Positions 45,861 through 54,222 are shown, counted from the stretch's first letter. The stretch is DNA of 62,270 nucleotides from Sphingomonadaceae bacterium 3R27E2-A (GCA_005503165.1 SCNT01000027.1:1-62270), one strand, 5' to 3'. The notes: generated by a model not told the origin, from the sequence alone. Numbers and translations: made by a program.

Positions 45861-45920
45861 GGGCCACATTGGGGGCCGGGGGCCACGGGGTGAATGGGAG
45901 TGGCCCCATATGGGGGCCAC
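45861..45920. promoter_or_regulatory. Left integrase arm-type repeats
   Basis: GGGCCAC units occur at 45861-45867, 45878-45886 and 45912-45920, and as the complement GTGGCCCC at 45900-45907, just before the integrase ATG. The 17-mer GGGCCACATTGGGGGCC (45861-45877) is repeated exactly at 48781-48797 at the other end. Confidence 0.6.
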
Positions 45921-45942
45921 GTTTGGAAATGGCGCTGGTCAT

Positions 45943-46104
45943 ATGGCCCTGACAGATGTTGCGATCCGGAATGCCAAGCCCAAAGCCAAGCCGTTCAAGC
46001 TGGGCGCCTCGCTGGGGCTGTTTCTGCTGGTCCAGCCGAGCGGCGGGAAGCTGTGGCGGCTCAAATATCGAATCGACGGGCGCGAAAAACGGCGGCGTAG
46101 CTGA
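45943..46104 (+). pseudogene. Truncated P4-type tyrosine integrase (N-terminal domain only)
   Basis: MALTDVAIRNAKPKAKPFKL is the canonical start of P4/CP4-57-type integrases (DUF4102 arm-binding domain), continuing LGLFLLVQPSGGKLWRLKYR and IDGREKRRRS before a stop. Normal proteins have about 400 residues with a catalytic R-H-R-Y domain; none is found downstream. A weak hairpin AGGGACG-CTGC-CGTCCCT (46123-46140) follows. The stub is non-functional as a recombinase. Confidence 0.85.
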
Positions 46105-46310
46105 CTGGCGGGCGCGACCAAAAGGGACGCTGCCGTCCCTAATTTCGCCCGCTGCCGCGCCCTAAAGCTCCCGCTTCCTTCGACGGGCGGCTAGAACGGG
46201 TTCGGATGCGGTCGATGCCGACAAAAGTCTGTTCATCACGCGCAAATTTAACTGTAAATGGAAGACCTGATAACTCGGGAATATCTGTCTATTTGACCGA
46301 AAGGGATGCG

Positions 46311-48680
46311 GTGGGGAACATCGATCGTTGGAGCCGATTGGCGCTCGGTGCTTGCTTGCTGGTCGTCTCGCCTAGCATGCTGCATGCGAGCGAAGCAGGC
46401 GCGCCAAAACCCATTTCGTCTGCGCAATGGGGGCTGACCCCTCGCGATTTCAGCGCCCTTGAAAGCGCTGAATTGCTTGAAGCTGCCAACCCTCGCCGCC
46501 ATGCAGATTGGGCGGCCGCCGCGAAGGCGGGCGATGACAATGCAATGCTGCTGCTGGCGCTAGCCATCAGGTATCGAGTCGTCAGCGACACGAGCGGGCA
46601 ACTGGCGAATAACTGGATGATGAGAGCCGCGGCTGCAGGAAATGCTCGGGCCCGCTTTGAGGTTGCCGACCAAAGCTACTGGGGGCTCAAACTTCTCTCG
46701 CAGGACGATCTTGCGCTCGTGCGACATTGGCTTACCGAAGCCGCAGACGCTGGCAATGCCCTCGCTTCGATGAAGCTCGGCATTTGGCAAATCGAAGGTT
46801 TGCATGGTGTTGTTCGGAATGAAGCAGCGGGCGTTGATCGTCTCAATATTGCCGCAGAAGCTGGGGCGATACCAGCGATGCTATACCTCGGCACGCTGCA
46901 ACCGTCTGATGGTGCTAGCCGGGACTATCGGTTTTTCTCCGATGGCGACACTGCCAGCGTTCATAGACTTGACCCAACCATTCCCCCCTTACCGGAATTG
47001 AAGTTGCCGTCCGCAACCATCGCACACTGGCTGCGCCGGGCGGCAGAAGCAGGAAGCACCCGAGCGCAATTTGGGATGGCACTGGCTCACGCAAATGGCT
47101 GGGGCGTGCCTCAAGACAAAACCCGTGAAGTATACTGGCATCGCCGAGCCGCGGAAGCACAAGGAAGCACACGAAGCTTCGGAGTGTTCGAATGGTCACA
47201 TCGGTTGATTAAAGGTGACGGGGTGCCGACTGACCGAGCCGCAGGGCTGGCGCTGGCGCGTGAGTTTCACACCGCTTGGCCACAAGAGGTGCCGAATTTT
47301 TTGCGTTCGGAATTAACCCAAGACGAATGGGCGAATTGGCTGCTGCATGATCGTGGCACGAATATTCACCCCAATCAATACGTTGGTCTGGCCGAGAAGT
47401 CGCATGCCCAGCCGCAACGGCTGATTGCGATACTGCGTGTCTTGGCGGACAATGGTGATGCCCAGTGGATGCGGCAACTCGGATTCATTTTCGCCGAGGG
47501 GAGCTTTCGTGGAAAGGCGGTAGCAATGCAACCGGACCTAACCCAATCTCTCTATTGGTTCGAGCGCGCGGCGCAGCATGGCAACGGTTCGTCGATGATT
47601 TTGGCTGCACGGCAATATTATGATGGTAAAGGAACCGCGCGCAATCCGGCCAAGGCTTACGCTTGGCTAGCTCAAGCCGAGAAATCGCGCGATCCGCGCA
47701 CGCGCGAAAATGCTGCCGCCGAGATCGTGCGCTTTCAGCAACGCGATGCAGTTCGAGCGGAGAAGATTCGTATCGCAAAGGCGCGCGCCGACGCGGAAGA
47801 GCGCGCATGGCGAGAGCAAATGGCGCGCGAACAGGCGCGAATTGATCAACTGAATGCAGAGGCAGCCGCAGCCTATCAGGCCCAAGCCGACCGAAGGCAC
47901 GCACTCAATCGCACCGCTTGGCGCTTTTATCGCCCACAGTTCACCGGCTTCCCTACGCTCGATGCCGTGGAAGCTGACCGAGCGTGGAAAGCAGCTCAGG
48001 CTGATGTTCAATTCTTCGAATATTGCCGAACAAACAATTGCTATGCGCAGTCAGCACAATCGCGAGCCAATGAATCTGTTCCCGAACCCCGCGGTAGTGC
48101 AATTGCAGGTGGCAGCAGCAATTCAAATGTTGGGCGCGAGCGGGGCACCGGCACGGCCGTCGCAATTGTTGGAGCCGAACAACCGTCAAAATCCCATAGC
48201 AGCGGTGGCGCGATTGCCTCCGCCGATCCGTCATCGCCTCCCAACCGCAACGCGATGGGTAGTTCGCAATCGGTTGCATCCGCCGGAACGGCGGACAGCA
48301 ACGGTACGCAAACCGCGCTGACGCTTACAATCGAGTCTGCCTTCGTTCCGGAGCCACCGCCAATACTTCCCGAAATTCCCGAATTTACGCCAACGCCACG
48401 TCCGCCGCGGCCCGTTTCGCCACAAGCCCCATGTCCAGGTCCGACCAGCTGCGCCACTCCGGAGGCAGCCGAATTAACGCCGGCGGAGTTGATCTTTAAA
48501 TCTCAAATGGACGCTTGGTATGCAGCCAACGAGGCAGCTAGCGCTGCCGATGCAGCGCAGCGCAAGCGCATCGAAGAAATCCGGGCCGAACGTCGTCGCA
48601 TCAGCGATGAACATGGCAAGCGCCAACATGCACGCCGCCTTGCTTGTGATGGCGGCGACGCGAGCCAATGTCAGCCCTGA
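46311..48680 (+). CDS. Exported SEL1-repeat protein (island cargo)
   Basis: A 789-aa protein. GTG 46311 is chosen because it puts a good signal peptide first (RLALGACLLVVSPSMLHA); an in-frame ATG at 46206 would bury it. SEL1-type helix pairs recur through residues about 60-490, for example WLTEAADAGNALASMKLGIW, WLRRAAEAGSTRAQFGMALA and WFERAAQHGNGSSMILAARQ. A charged coiled coil (about 500-560) and a Ser/Pro-rich segment (EPPPILPEIPEFTPTPRPPR) follow, then a basic helix. Codon use is clearly less GC-biased than neighbours, supporting acquisition. Role unknown; SEL1 repeats usually scaffold protein complexes. Confidence 0.75.
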   Translation: MGNIDRWSRLALGACLLVVSPSMLHASEAGAPKPISSAQWGLTPRDFSALESAELLEAANPRRHADWAAAAKAGDDNAMLLLALAIRYRVVSDTSGQLANNWMMRAAAAGNARARFEVADQSYWGLKLLSQDDLALVRHWLTEAADAGNALASMKLGIWQIEGLHGVVRNEAAGVDRLNIAAEAGAIPAMLYLGTLQPSDGASRDYRFFSDGDTASVHRLDPTIPPLPELKLPSATIAHWLRRAAEAGSTRAQFGMALAHANGWGVPQDKTREVYWHRRAAEAQGSTRSFGVFEWSHRLIKGDGVPTDRAAGLALAREFHTAWPQEVPNFLRSELTQDEWANWLLHDRGTNIHPNQYVGLAEKSHAQPQRLIAILRVLADNGDAQWMRQLGFIFAEGSFRGKAVAMQPDLTQSLYWFERAAQHGNGSSMILAARQYYDGKGTARNPAKAYAWLAQAEKSRDPRTRENAAAEIVRFQQRDAVRAEKIRIAKARADAEERAWREQMAREQARIDQLNAEAAAAYQAQADRRHALNRTAWRFYRPQFTGFPTLDAVEADRAWKAAQADVQFFEYCRTNNCYAQSAQSRANESVPEPRGSAIAGGSSNSNVGRERGTGTAVAIVGAEQPSKSHSSGGAIASADPSSPPNRNAMGSSQSVASAGTADSNGTQTALTLTIESAFVPEPPPILPEIPEFTPTPRPPRPVSPQAPCPGPTSCATPEAAELTPAELIFKSQMDAWYAANEAASAADAAQRKRIEEIRAERRRISDEHGKRQHARRLACDGGDASQCQP

Positions 48681-48760
48681 CGCTTGCCTAACCGGGAGCG
48701 CCAGCGTCCGCAATCGGTCGTTAGCGGACTTGGGTTTGCTCTTGATCGACCCATTTCGAA

Positions 48761-48798
48761 GGGCCACCGAACCGCTTTGGGGGCCACATTGGGGGCCA
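48761..48798. promoter_or_regulatory. Right integrase arm-type repeats
   Basis: GGGCCAC at 48761-48767, GGGGGCCAC at 48779-48787 and GGGGGCCA at 48791-48798 mirror the left set. They lie 55-90 bases inside the right attachment site. Confidence 0.55.
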
Positions 48799-48852
48799 TT
48801 CGAACTGGCCTTGCTGCGATGGCACGTATTTTAGCCATTAATGAATGGTTTG

Positions 48853-48878
48853 CGATTCCCGCTACCGCTCCAAATTTC
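48853..48878 (+). other. Right attachment site (degenerate)
   Basis: CGATTCCCGCTACC then GCTCCAAATTTC. It lacks one C and gains one A relative to the tRNA-Gly copy. There is no second tRNA here. Confidence 0.62.
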
Positions 48879-49350
48879 TCCATCCTCAAAAATTTCGGCG
48901 AGCCCGGAACCATTTCGTGCGCGGGTGCGTTTCATGATCCTGCTTGATCGAAAGAAAGAGTGGATTTGGTTCTCGTCCCAGGACGGAACCTAGGGAGCCC
49001 CGCCGCAGGAATGCGACGGGGCTTACCTGTGTTCGGCTCCGTGATATTGCCGGAGCCGGGCGCCGGTTCCCCGTCTGCTGTCTGGGCTCGCCCTGCCATC
49101 GGGACGGGTCGGTCATCGCGTTCGGCGATCTGGCCAATCGCGATCTTCGTGCTGGCGATCTACCGGGCGCAGGCGCTGCGCAGCCGGCGCTGCGGGCAGA
49201 CGCGCCTTGCGCCGCGCTGAACGACGGGGCGATCCTGCGACAATTTGCGACAAAATTGCGCCGATCCGGCATGCCGCTGGGACAGACGGCGCCTAGACCG
49301 TCCTCATCGCAGTCCTTTCCTTTCCGGACTGCCCATGAGGAGTTCGTTAC
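48879..49350 (+). other. Gene-free stretch with an EcfG-like promoter candidate and hairpins
   Basis: GGAAC (48906-48910) and CGTT (48928-48931) are 17 bases apart, the pattern of alphaproteobacterial general-stress sigma (EcfG) promoters; one such match is expected by chance in a window this size. Downstream are two hairpins: AGCCCCG/CGGGGCT near 48994-49024 and CGGCTCC/GGAGCCG near 49034-49061. An overlapping frame here has no protein-like features. It may be a leader or small RNA, or simply non-coding. Confidence 0.35.
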
Positions 49351-49977
49351 GTGAGGAAAATCCCGCTTCTGACTTTGGGCGCCGCATTGATCGCCGTGCC
49401 CGTTCTCGCCGCCCCCGGCGGCGCCAAAGCCGATGCCGACGGCAACGGCGTCCTGACCCGCGCCGAGGCGCAGACCAACGCCACCGCGATGTTCGCCAGG
49501 ATGGACGCCAACGGCGATGGCAAGCTCGACCAGTCCGACCGCGCCGCCAAACGCACCGAGATGCAGGCCAAGGCGTTCGAACGCTTCGACGCGAACAAGG
49601 ACGGCCAGATCAGCAAGGCCGAATGGGACCAGCACGCCGCCGATCGCGCCGCCAAGCGCGCCGAACGCGGCGAGCAGCGCGCCGAAGCCGGCGAGCGCGG
49701 CAAGCGCGGTCCGGGCATGCGCGGCCATCGCGGCAAGCGCGGCGGCCACCACGGCATGCGCGGCGGCATGATGATGAAGGCCGATGCGGACGGCGACAAG
49801 GCGATCAGCGCCGCCGAGTTCCAGACCGCGGCGCTCGCGCGCTTCGACGCCGCCGACGCGAACAAGGACGGCCAGGTCACCGTCGACGAGCGCCAGGCGC
49901 AGCGCGCCGCGATGAAGGCAAAGCGGGCCGAATGGCGCGCCAAGCGGGCCGCCCCTGCGGCGGCGCCCGCCAACTGA
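49351..49977 (+). CDS. Exported EF-hand protein
   Basis: A 208-aa protein with a signal peptide (MRKIPLLTLGAALIAVPVLA). Five EF-hand loops are visible: DADGNGVLTRAE (28-39), DANGDGKLDQSD (52-63), DANKDGQISKAE (80-91), DADGDKAISAAE (145-156, degenerate at the glycine) and DANKDGQVTVDE (169-180). A long Arg/His/Gly-rich linker (about 95-140) separates loops three and four. It should bind Ca2+ in the periplasm. GTG start with GAGGAG nine bases upstream. It precedes a two-component pair by 130 bases. Confidence 0.88.
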   Translation: MRKIPLLTLGAALIAVPVLAAPGGAKADADGNGVLTRAEAQTNATAMFARMDANGDGKLDQSDRAAKRTEMQAKAFERFDANKDGQISKAEWDQHAADRAAKRAERGEQRAEAGERGKRGPGMRGHRGKRGGHHGMRGGMMMKADADGDKAISAAEFQTAALARFDAADANKDGQVTVDERQAQRAAMKAKRAEWRAKRAAPAAAPAN

Positions 49978-50054
49978 ACTGGCGGCGGCCGGCGGGCGAG
50001 GGCGGCTATCTCCCCTCCTTGGCATTGCCTTTGCCTGCCGGCCCTGCCAGCTAT

Positions 50055-50082
50055 CGCCCACCGGCCCCGCTGCCGGTGGGCG
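50055..50082 (+). terminator. Hairpin between the EF-hand gene and the response regulator
   Basis: CGCCCACCGG (50055-50064) pairs perfectly with CCGGTGGGCG (50073-50082). There is no T-tract, so it may be a weak terminator or a processing signal. Confidence 0.4.
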
Positions 50083-50107
50083 AACTATTCGAACCCATGG
50101 ACGGCCG

Positions 50108-50842
50108 ATGACCGATAACGACGCGCCCCGCATCCTGCTGATCGACGACGAACCGTCGATCCGCGAGCCGCTGAGCGAATATCTGAGCGCGCAGGGGCTG
50201 AGCGTCACCGCGGCGGCCAGCGCCGCCGAAGCGCGCTCGGTGCTGCGCGCGCAGAGCGTCGACCTGGTCGTCAGCGACATCATGATGCCTGGCGAGGACG
50301 GGCTGTCGCTCACCCGCCATTTGCGCGAAACGAGCAGCATCCCCGTCATCCTGCTCACCGCGCGCGCCGAGGATACCGAAAGGATCATCGGGCTCGAGAT
50401 CGGGGCCGACGATTATGTCGTCAAACCCTTCAACCCGCGCGAGCTGGTCGCGCGCATCCGCACCGTGCTGCGCCGGACGCAGGCGGGCGGGCGCACGCTC
50501 GACCCCGGCGGCGCGAGCTATGCCTTCGGCCCGTGGGTGCTGCGCGACGTCGAGCGCGTGCTGGTCGATGCCGAGGGGCACGAGGTCGCGCTGTCGTCGG
50601 GCGAATATCACCTGCTGCAGGCCTTGGTGCGCCATCCGCGGCAGGTGATGAGCCGCGACCGGCTGCTCGACCTCGTGCGCGGCCGCGAGGCCGACATCTT
50701 CGACCGTGCGATCGACAACCTCGTCAGCCGCCTGCGCAAGAAGATCGAAGTCGATCCCGCGCACCCGCAGCTGGTCAAGACCGTGTGGGGCGGGGGCTAT
50801 ACGCTCGCCTGCGAGGTCAGGCGGCTGGGCGGCGCGGCGTGA
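50108..50842 (+). CDS. OmpR-family response regulator
   Basis: A 244-aa two-component regulator. The receiver shows ILLIDDEPSI, the phospho-acceptor in DLVVSDIMMPGEDG, LLTARAED and DDYVVKPFNPRE. The C-terminal winged helix includes LSSGEYHLLQALVRHPRQVM, DNLVSRLRKKIE and VWGGGYTL. It is coupled to the kinase gene by a GTGA overlap. Close relatives carry names such as OmpR or PetR, but the stimulus is not evident. Confidence 0.93.
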   Translation: MTDNDAPRILLIDDEPSIREPLSEYLSAQGLSVTAAASAAEARSVLRAQSVDLVVSDIMMPGEDGLSLTRHLRETSSIPVILLTARAEDTERIIGLEIGADDYVVKPFNPRELVARIRTVLRRTQAGGRTLDPGGASYAFGPWVLRDVERVLVDAEGHEVALSSGEYHLLQALVRHPRQVMSRDRLLDLVRGREADIFDRAIDNLVSRLRKKIEVDPAHPQLVKTVWGGGYTLACEVRRLGGAA

Positions 50843-52179
50843 AACTGCGCCTCTGGCCCCGCAGTCTCGTCGGCCAGCTCGTGCTCGCGGTGGCGGCCGC
50901 GCTGTTCATCGCGCAGGCGGTCAACTACACCTTGCTCGTGCGCGGTCAGCGCCAGCAGGCGCTGGCGAACGGCGGCGGCATGGCGGTTGCGCGGATCATC
51001 GATGCGCTCGACCGCGACCGGCGCGGCATGGCCCGCGCCGGCGAAGACGGTACCAGAAAGCGCCTGCCCAAGATGCTGGTCGATGACCGGCCCTTCACGC
51101 CGCCCCCGCGCGCGTTGCCCGCGGGTGCGCTCGCCGACCATGTCGCGGCGCAGCTCGCCCAGGCGGGAGTCGACGCGCAGCATGTCGATGCGTGGGTCAT
51201 TCCGCAGCGGCCCCATCAGGTAAAACTCAACGGCCCTTCGCGCACGGCGATCGTCTCGGCCAGGATCGGCGCGCGCCATGTCACCGTGCGCAGCTGGCTT
51301 CCCGCCGAGGGCAAGCGCCTGCAAGGTTTCCTGATCTGGCAGACTTTGTCGCTCTACCTGCTCATCCTCGTGCCCGTCCTGCTCATCGCCTGGCGCGCGG
51401 CGCAGCCGCTCCGGACGCTCACCCAGGCCGTGCGGCGCGATCCGATGGGCGATGGGCCGCCGCTGGTTGAGGAGGGGCCATCGGACGTGCGCGACGTGAT
51501 CGGCGCCTTCAACGCCTCGCGCGCGCGGATCGGCGCGATGCTCGCCGACAAGGACCGCATGCTCGGCGCCGTCGGGCACGACCTGCGCACCCCGCTCGCC
51601 AGCCTGCGCGTGCGGGTCGAGGGGGTCGAGGACGATATGTTGCGCGAAAAGATGATCGCCACGATCGACGAGATGACCGCGATGCTCACCGATATCCTCG
51701 CGGTGGCGCGTAGCGGTGCAGGCAAGGAAGCGCCCGAGGTCTATGACCCCGTGACCCTGCTCGCGCAACTCGGCGAGGAATATCGCGCCATGGGCAAGCC
51801 GGTCACGGGCCCCGGGGCGCTGCCGCCGCTGCCCGCGCTCGGCGGGCGCCCGTTGCTGGTGCGTCGCGCGCTGCGCAATCTGGTCGACAATGCGTTGGCC
51901 TACGCCGGGGGTGCGACCCTGCTCGCCGAGGTTGCGGGCGGCGAACTGCGCTTCGTCGTGCGCGACGAGGGACCGGGGATCGACCCCGCGCGGATCGGCG
52001 AGCTCATCGAACCCTTCGCGCGCGGCGAGGCGTCGCGCAACCGCGCCACCGGCGGCGCCGGGCTGGGACTCGCCATCGCCCACGCGCTGGCCGAGGGCGA
52101 GGGCGGCCGGCTGGCGATCGCGAACCGCACCGACGCCAAGGGGCTCGACGCGGCGGTCGTGCTGCCCGTTCAGGCGTAA
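50839..52179 (+). CDS. Sensor histidine kinase, partner of the upstream regulator
   Basis: A 446-aa inner-membrane kinase. The first helix is LVGQLVLAVAAALFIAQAVN (about 10-29); a periplasmic domain of roughly 135 residues and a second helix (LSLYLLILVPVLLIAW) follow. Then come HAMP, HisKA with GAVGHDLRTPLASL, and a HATPase with NLVDNALAYA, DEGPGIDPA and GGAGLGLAIAHAL. GTG 50839 overlaps the regulator stop. The upstream EF-hand gene suggests divalent-cation or envelope sensing (inference). The 3' end overlaps the convergent thioesterase gene by ten bases. Confidence 0.92.
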   Translation: MKLRLWPRSLVGQLVLAVAAALFIAQAVNYTLLVRGQRQQALANGGGMAVARIIDALDRDRRGMARAGEDGTRKRLPKMLVDDRPFTPPPRALPAGALADHVAAQLAQAGVDAQHVDAWVIPQRPHQVKLNGPSRTAIVSARIGARHVTVRSWLPAEGKRLQGFLIWQTLSLYLLILVPVLLIAWRAAQPLRTLTQAVRRDPMGDGPPLVEEGPSDVRDVIGAFNASRARIGAMLADKDRMLGAVGHDLRTPLASLRVRVEGVEDDMLREKMIATIDEMTAMLTDILAVARSGAGKEAPEVYDPVTLLAQLGEEYRAMGKPVTGPGALPPLPALGGRPLLVRRALRNLVDNALAYAGGATLLAEVAGGELRFVVRDEGPGIDPARIGELIEPFARGEASRNRATGGAGLGLAIAHALAEGEGGRLAIANRTDAKGLDAAVVLPVQA

Positions 52180-52970
52180 ATCGCGATCCCCTGGCTGCCG
52201 CTCATCACCGCTTCGCCCGCCCGGTTCCAGATCATCATGTCCTGCACCGAAAAGCCGCCGCGCGCATAGGCGGTCGTCGCCGAGAGCAGCCACCAGCCGT
52301 CGTCGGTCGCCGGCGTGCCGGTCAGCATATTGACCGTCCAGTTCATCGAACTGATCGGCCCGAACTGGCTGAACAGCGCCATCGCCGCCGGGGGCAGCGC
52401 GTCGCCCATCGCGAGCAGCGCGATCATCGGGTGGCACGCGGGCTCCTCGACGAAGCGCACCCAGGTCAGATAGTCGCCGACCTCGCTCTTCCAATCGAAG
52501 CGCGGGCCGGTGGTCGGGCGCATGTCGAAATGGCGCGTGAAGGGCGGCCGCGCCCTGTGCTCGGGCACCGGCGCCAGCGTCTCGGGAGCGGGCGCGGCGG
52601 GCATCGCCAGCCGGTCATGGTCGAGATGGCTTTGCCGGTCGCCCGAAAAAGCGAAGACCGCCGCGGTGCCGAAGCCCATGTCGCTCGACACCCCGGCATC
52701 GACGAACAGCGAGGATTTGGACTGGCGCAGCACGCGCGTCGCGACGCTGCAATCGCCGCCGACGGGGCCGACGAAACTGATCTGGGCATAACGCAGCGGG
52801 GTCTCGGTCGGATGCAGCGCCATCGTCGCGGCGAGTGCGACCGCCGAGCTGATCCCGCCATAAGCGGTGCGGCCCTGCATCCACCCCTCGTCGATATGCG
52901 CGCTGGCCGTGCCCTCTTCGGTGCGCAGCGTCGAAAGCAGCGCGTCGAGCGCGCTGGGAGAGTCGGTCAT
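52170..52970 (-). CDS. Acyl-CoA thioesterase (double hotdog, TesB-like)
   Basis: A 266-aa protein with two hotdog folds. The N-terminal half has GWMQGRTAYGGISSAVALAA and RYAQISFVGPVGGDCSVATR, the pattern of the 4HBT_3 / TesB-like thioesterases. The C-terminal half includes SMNWTVNMLTGTPATDDGWW and GFSVQDMMIWNRAGEAV. It should hydrolyse acyl-CoA in the cytoplasm; chain length is unknown. It follows the oxidoreductase gene by seven bases and shares its operator. Confidence 0.85.
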   Translation of the reverse strand: MTDSPSALDALLSTLRTEEGTASAHIDEGWMQGRTAYGGISSAVALAATMALHPTETPLRYAQISFVGPVGGDCSVATRVLRQSKSSLFVDAGVSSDMGFGTAAVFAFSGDRQSHLDHDRLAMPAAPAPETLAPVPEHRARPPFTRHFDMRPTTGPRFDWKSEVGDYLTWVRFVEEPACHPMIALLAMGDALPPAAMALFSQFGPISSMNWTVNMLTGTPATDDGWWLLSATTAYARGGFSVQDMMIWNRAGEAVMSGSQGIAIYA

Positions 52971-52977
52971 CTTGTCG

Positions 52978-54150
52978 TCAGTCCTCTAGTCGGAAGGTGA
53001 GTCCCGCATTGGCGGTCAGCCGGTCGATCAGCGCCTCGCCGAGCAGCGCGCCCGGGGTCCAAACGCCGCCGTCGCCCTTGTTCGCGAGTAGCGCGATCCC
53101 GGTCTCGGCGAGCATCTTCGAGGTCGAGCCATAGCCAGGATCGCGGTCGCCCTGCACGCTGGCGCGGATCGCGGTGCCGTCGGGATATTCGCCGATGAAG
53201 AGGATGTCGTAGAAGCCGTTCTCGCGTTCTTCCTTGCTCGGCCCCTCGCCGGGCTGAAGCTTCGATTCGCCGAACGGGTTCGCCTTCGCCATCGCTTCGG
53301 CCATCGCCTTGCCCGCGTCGCCGATCGTGGTCATCACCATTTCGTCATAGACGAAGTCGGCGCCCCATGGGTGGCCGAGCAGAAAATTGGTGCGGTGGAC
53401 ATTCTTGGTGTTGATCGGCGCCATCACGAAGGGCGCGGTCCAGGTGGCGGTCGCGCCGTCATATTCGGGGATCAAACCGCTAGGCTGCGACGGCCCTTCG
53501 AACCCCGGGGTCAGCGCGAAGCTCGACTTGAGCAGCAGTGCGAGCGACGGCTTCTTGGCGACCGCTTTCAGCGTCTCGGTCAGGCTGGCGATCGTGCCGC
53601 CCGACGCGCCGCCAGCCATCTTGCGCACGCGGCCCTTGACCCGGGGCGCAGGTTTGCCGTGGCGCCTGACCGCTTCGGCCTGCAGGAAGAGCACGCCGAG
53701 ATCGAAGGGGATCGAATCGAACCCGCAGCTGAAGGTGATCCGCGCGCCCGACGCCTTCGCTGCGTCCTGATGCGCGTCGATCATCTCGCGCATCCAGCCG
53801 GGCTCGCCGCAAAGGTCGGCATAAGCGGTGCCGGCCCTGACGCACGCCGCGACGACGTCGCTGCCGTACAGTTGGTAGGGGCCAACGGCGGTCAGCACGA
53901 CCTGCGTCCGCGCCGCCATCGCGTCGAGGCTGGCGGGGTCGCTCGCGTCGGCGACCACCAGGGGCGTGTCCTTCGGTGCGCCGATCAACTCGCGCACCTC
54001 GGCCAGTTTTTCGGCGCTGCGCCCCGCCATCGCCCATTTGGGCGCATCGGCGCGGCTGCCGTAATGTTGCACCAGATATTCGGCGACGAGGCGCCCGGTG
54101 AAACCGGTCGCGCCATAGACGATGATGTCGAACTCGCGCGGTTCCGCCAT
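52978..54150 (-). CDS. Saccharopine dehydrogenase-like / trans-acting enoyl reductase family protein
   Basis: A 390-aa NAD(P)-dependent protein. The Rossmann motif DIIVYGATGFTGRLVAEYLV opens the protein; YADLCGEPGWMREMIDAHQD and CGFDSIPFDLGVLFLQAEAV are characteristic of the branch that includes mycobacterial trans-acting enoyl reductases. It is probably a lipid-modifying reductase rather than a lysine-pathway enzyme. An 18-bp operator 13 bases before the ATG and the downstream thioesterase support a lipid-metabolism unit. Confidence 0.87.
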   Translation of the reverse strand: MAEPREFDIIVYGATGFTGRLVAEYLVQHYGSRADAPKWAMAGRSAEKLAEVRELIGAPKDTPLVVADASDPASLDAMAARTQVVLTAVGPYQLYGSDVVAACVRAGTAYADLCGEPGWMREMIDAHQDAAKASGARITFSCGFDSIPFDLGVLFLQAEAVRRHGKPAPRVKGRVRKMAGGASGGTIASLTETLKAVAKKPSLALLLKSSFALTPGFEGPSQPSGLIPEYDGATATWTAPFVMAPINTKNVHRTNFLLGHPWGADFVYDEMVMTTIGDAGKAMAEAMAKANPFGESKLQPGEGPSKEERENGFYDILFIGEYPDGTAIRASVQGDRDPGYGSTSKMLAETGIALLANKGDGGVWTPGALLGEALIDRLTANAGLTFRLED

Positions 54151-54162
54151 GGCCAGCTCTCC

Positions 54163-54180
54163 CTTTACGTAAACGTTAAG
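54163..54180. promoter_or_regulatory. Palindromic operator CTTTACGT-AA-ACGTTAAG
   Basis: Differs from the operator at 39619-39636 only in the spacer and one arm base. It overlaps the likely ribosome-binding region of the gene at 54150, so binding would block transcription or early elongation. Confidence 0.68.
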
Positions 54181-54222
54181 TGGAAGCTAGCGCAGGGCGG
54201 CGGGCTTGCCAAGCGAAAGGCG

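Larger units (their letters stand above)
45724..48878. mobile_element. Small decayed integrative island at tRNA-Gly
   Basis: The 3' end of tRNA-Gly is repeated, imperfectly, at 48853-48878. Between them lie integrase-arm-type repeats, an integrase reduced to its first 53 codons, one cargo gene with a SEL1 architecture and lower GC than its neighbours, and a second set of arm-type repeats. The arrangement tRNA, int, cargo, att is standard for P4-type islands. With a dead integrase and a mutated right site it should be immobile. Confidence 0.72.

Noticed and set aside
46100..46200. Frameshifted continuation of the integrase after the stub
   Set aside because: The other frames after 46104 show no recognisable integrase core (R-H-R-Y); simple truncation is the better reading.
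48840..48880. A second tRNA-Gly at the right end of the island
   Set aside because: Only the last 26 bases resemble the tRNA, with an indel; there is no anticodon arm or 5' acceptor strand.
48944..49354. 136-codon frame between the island and the EF-hand gene
   Set aside because: It is Arg/Pro-rich without hydrophobic patterning, runs through hairpins, and has no credible ribosome-binding site.
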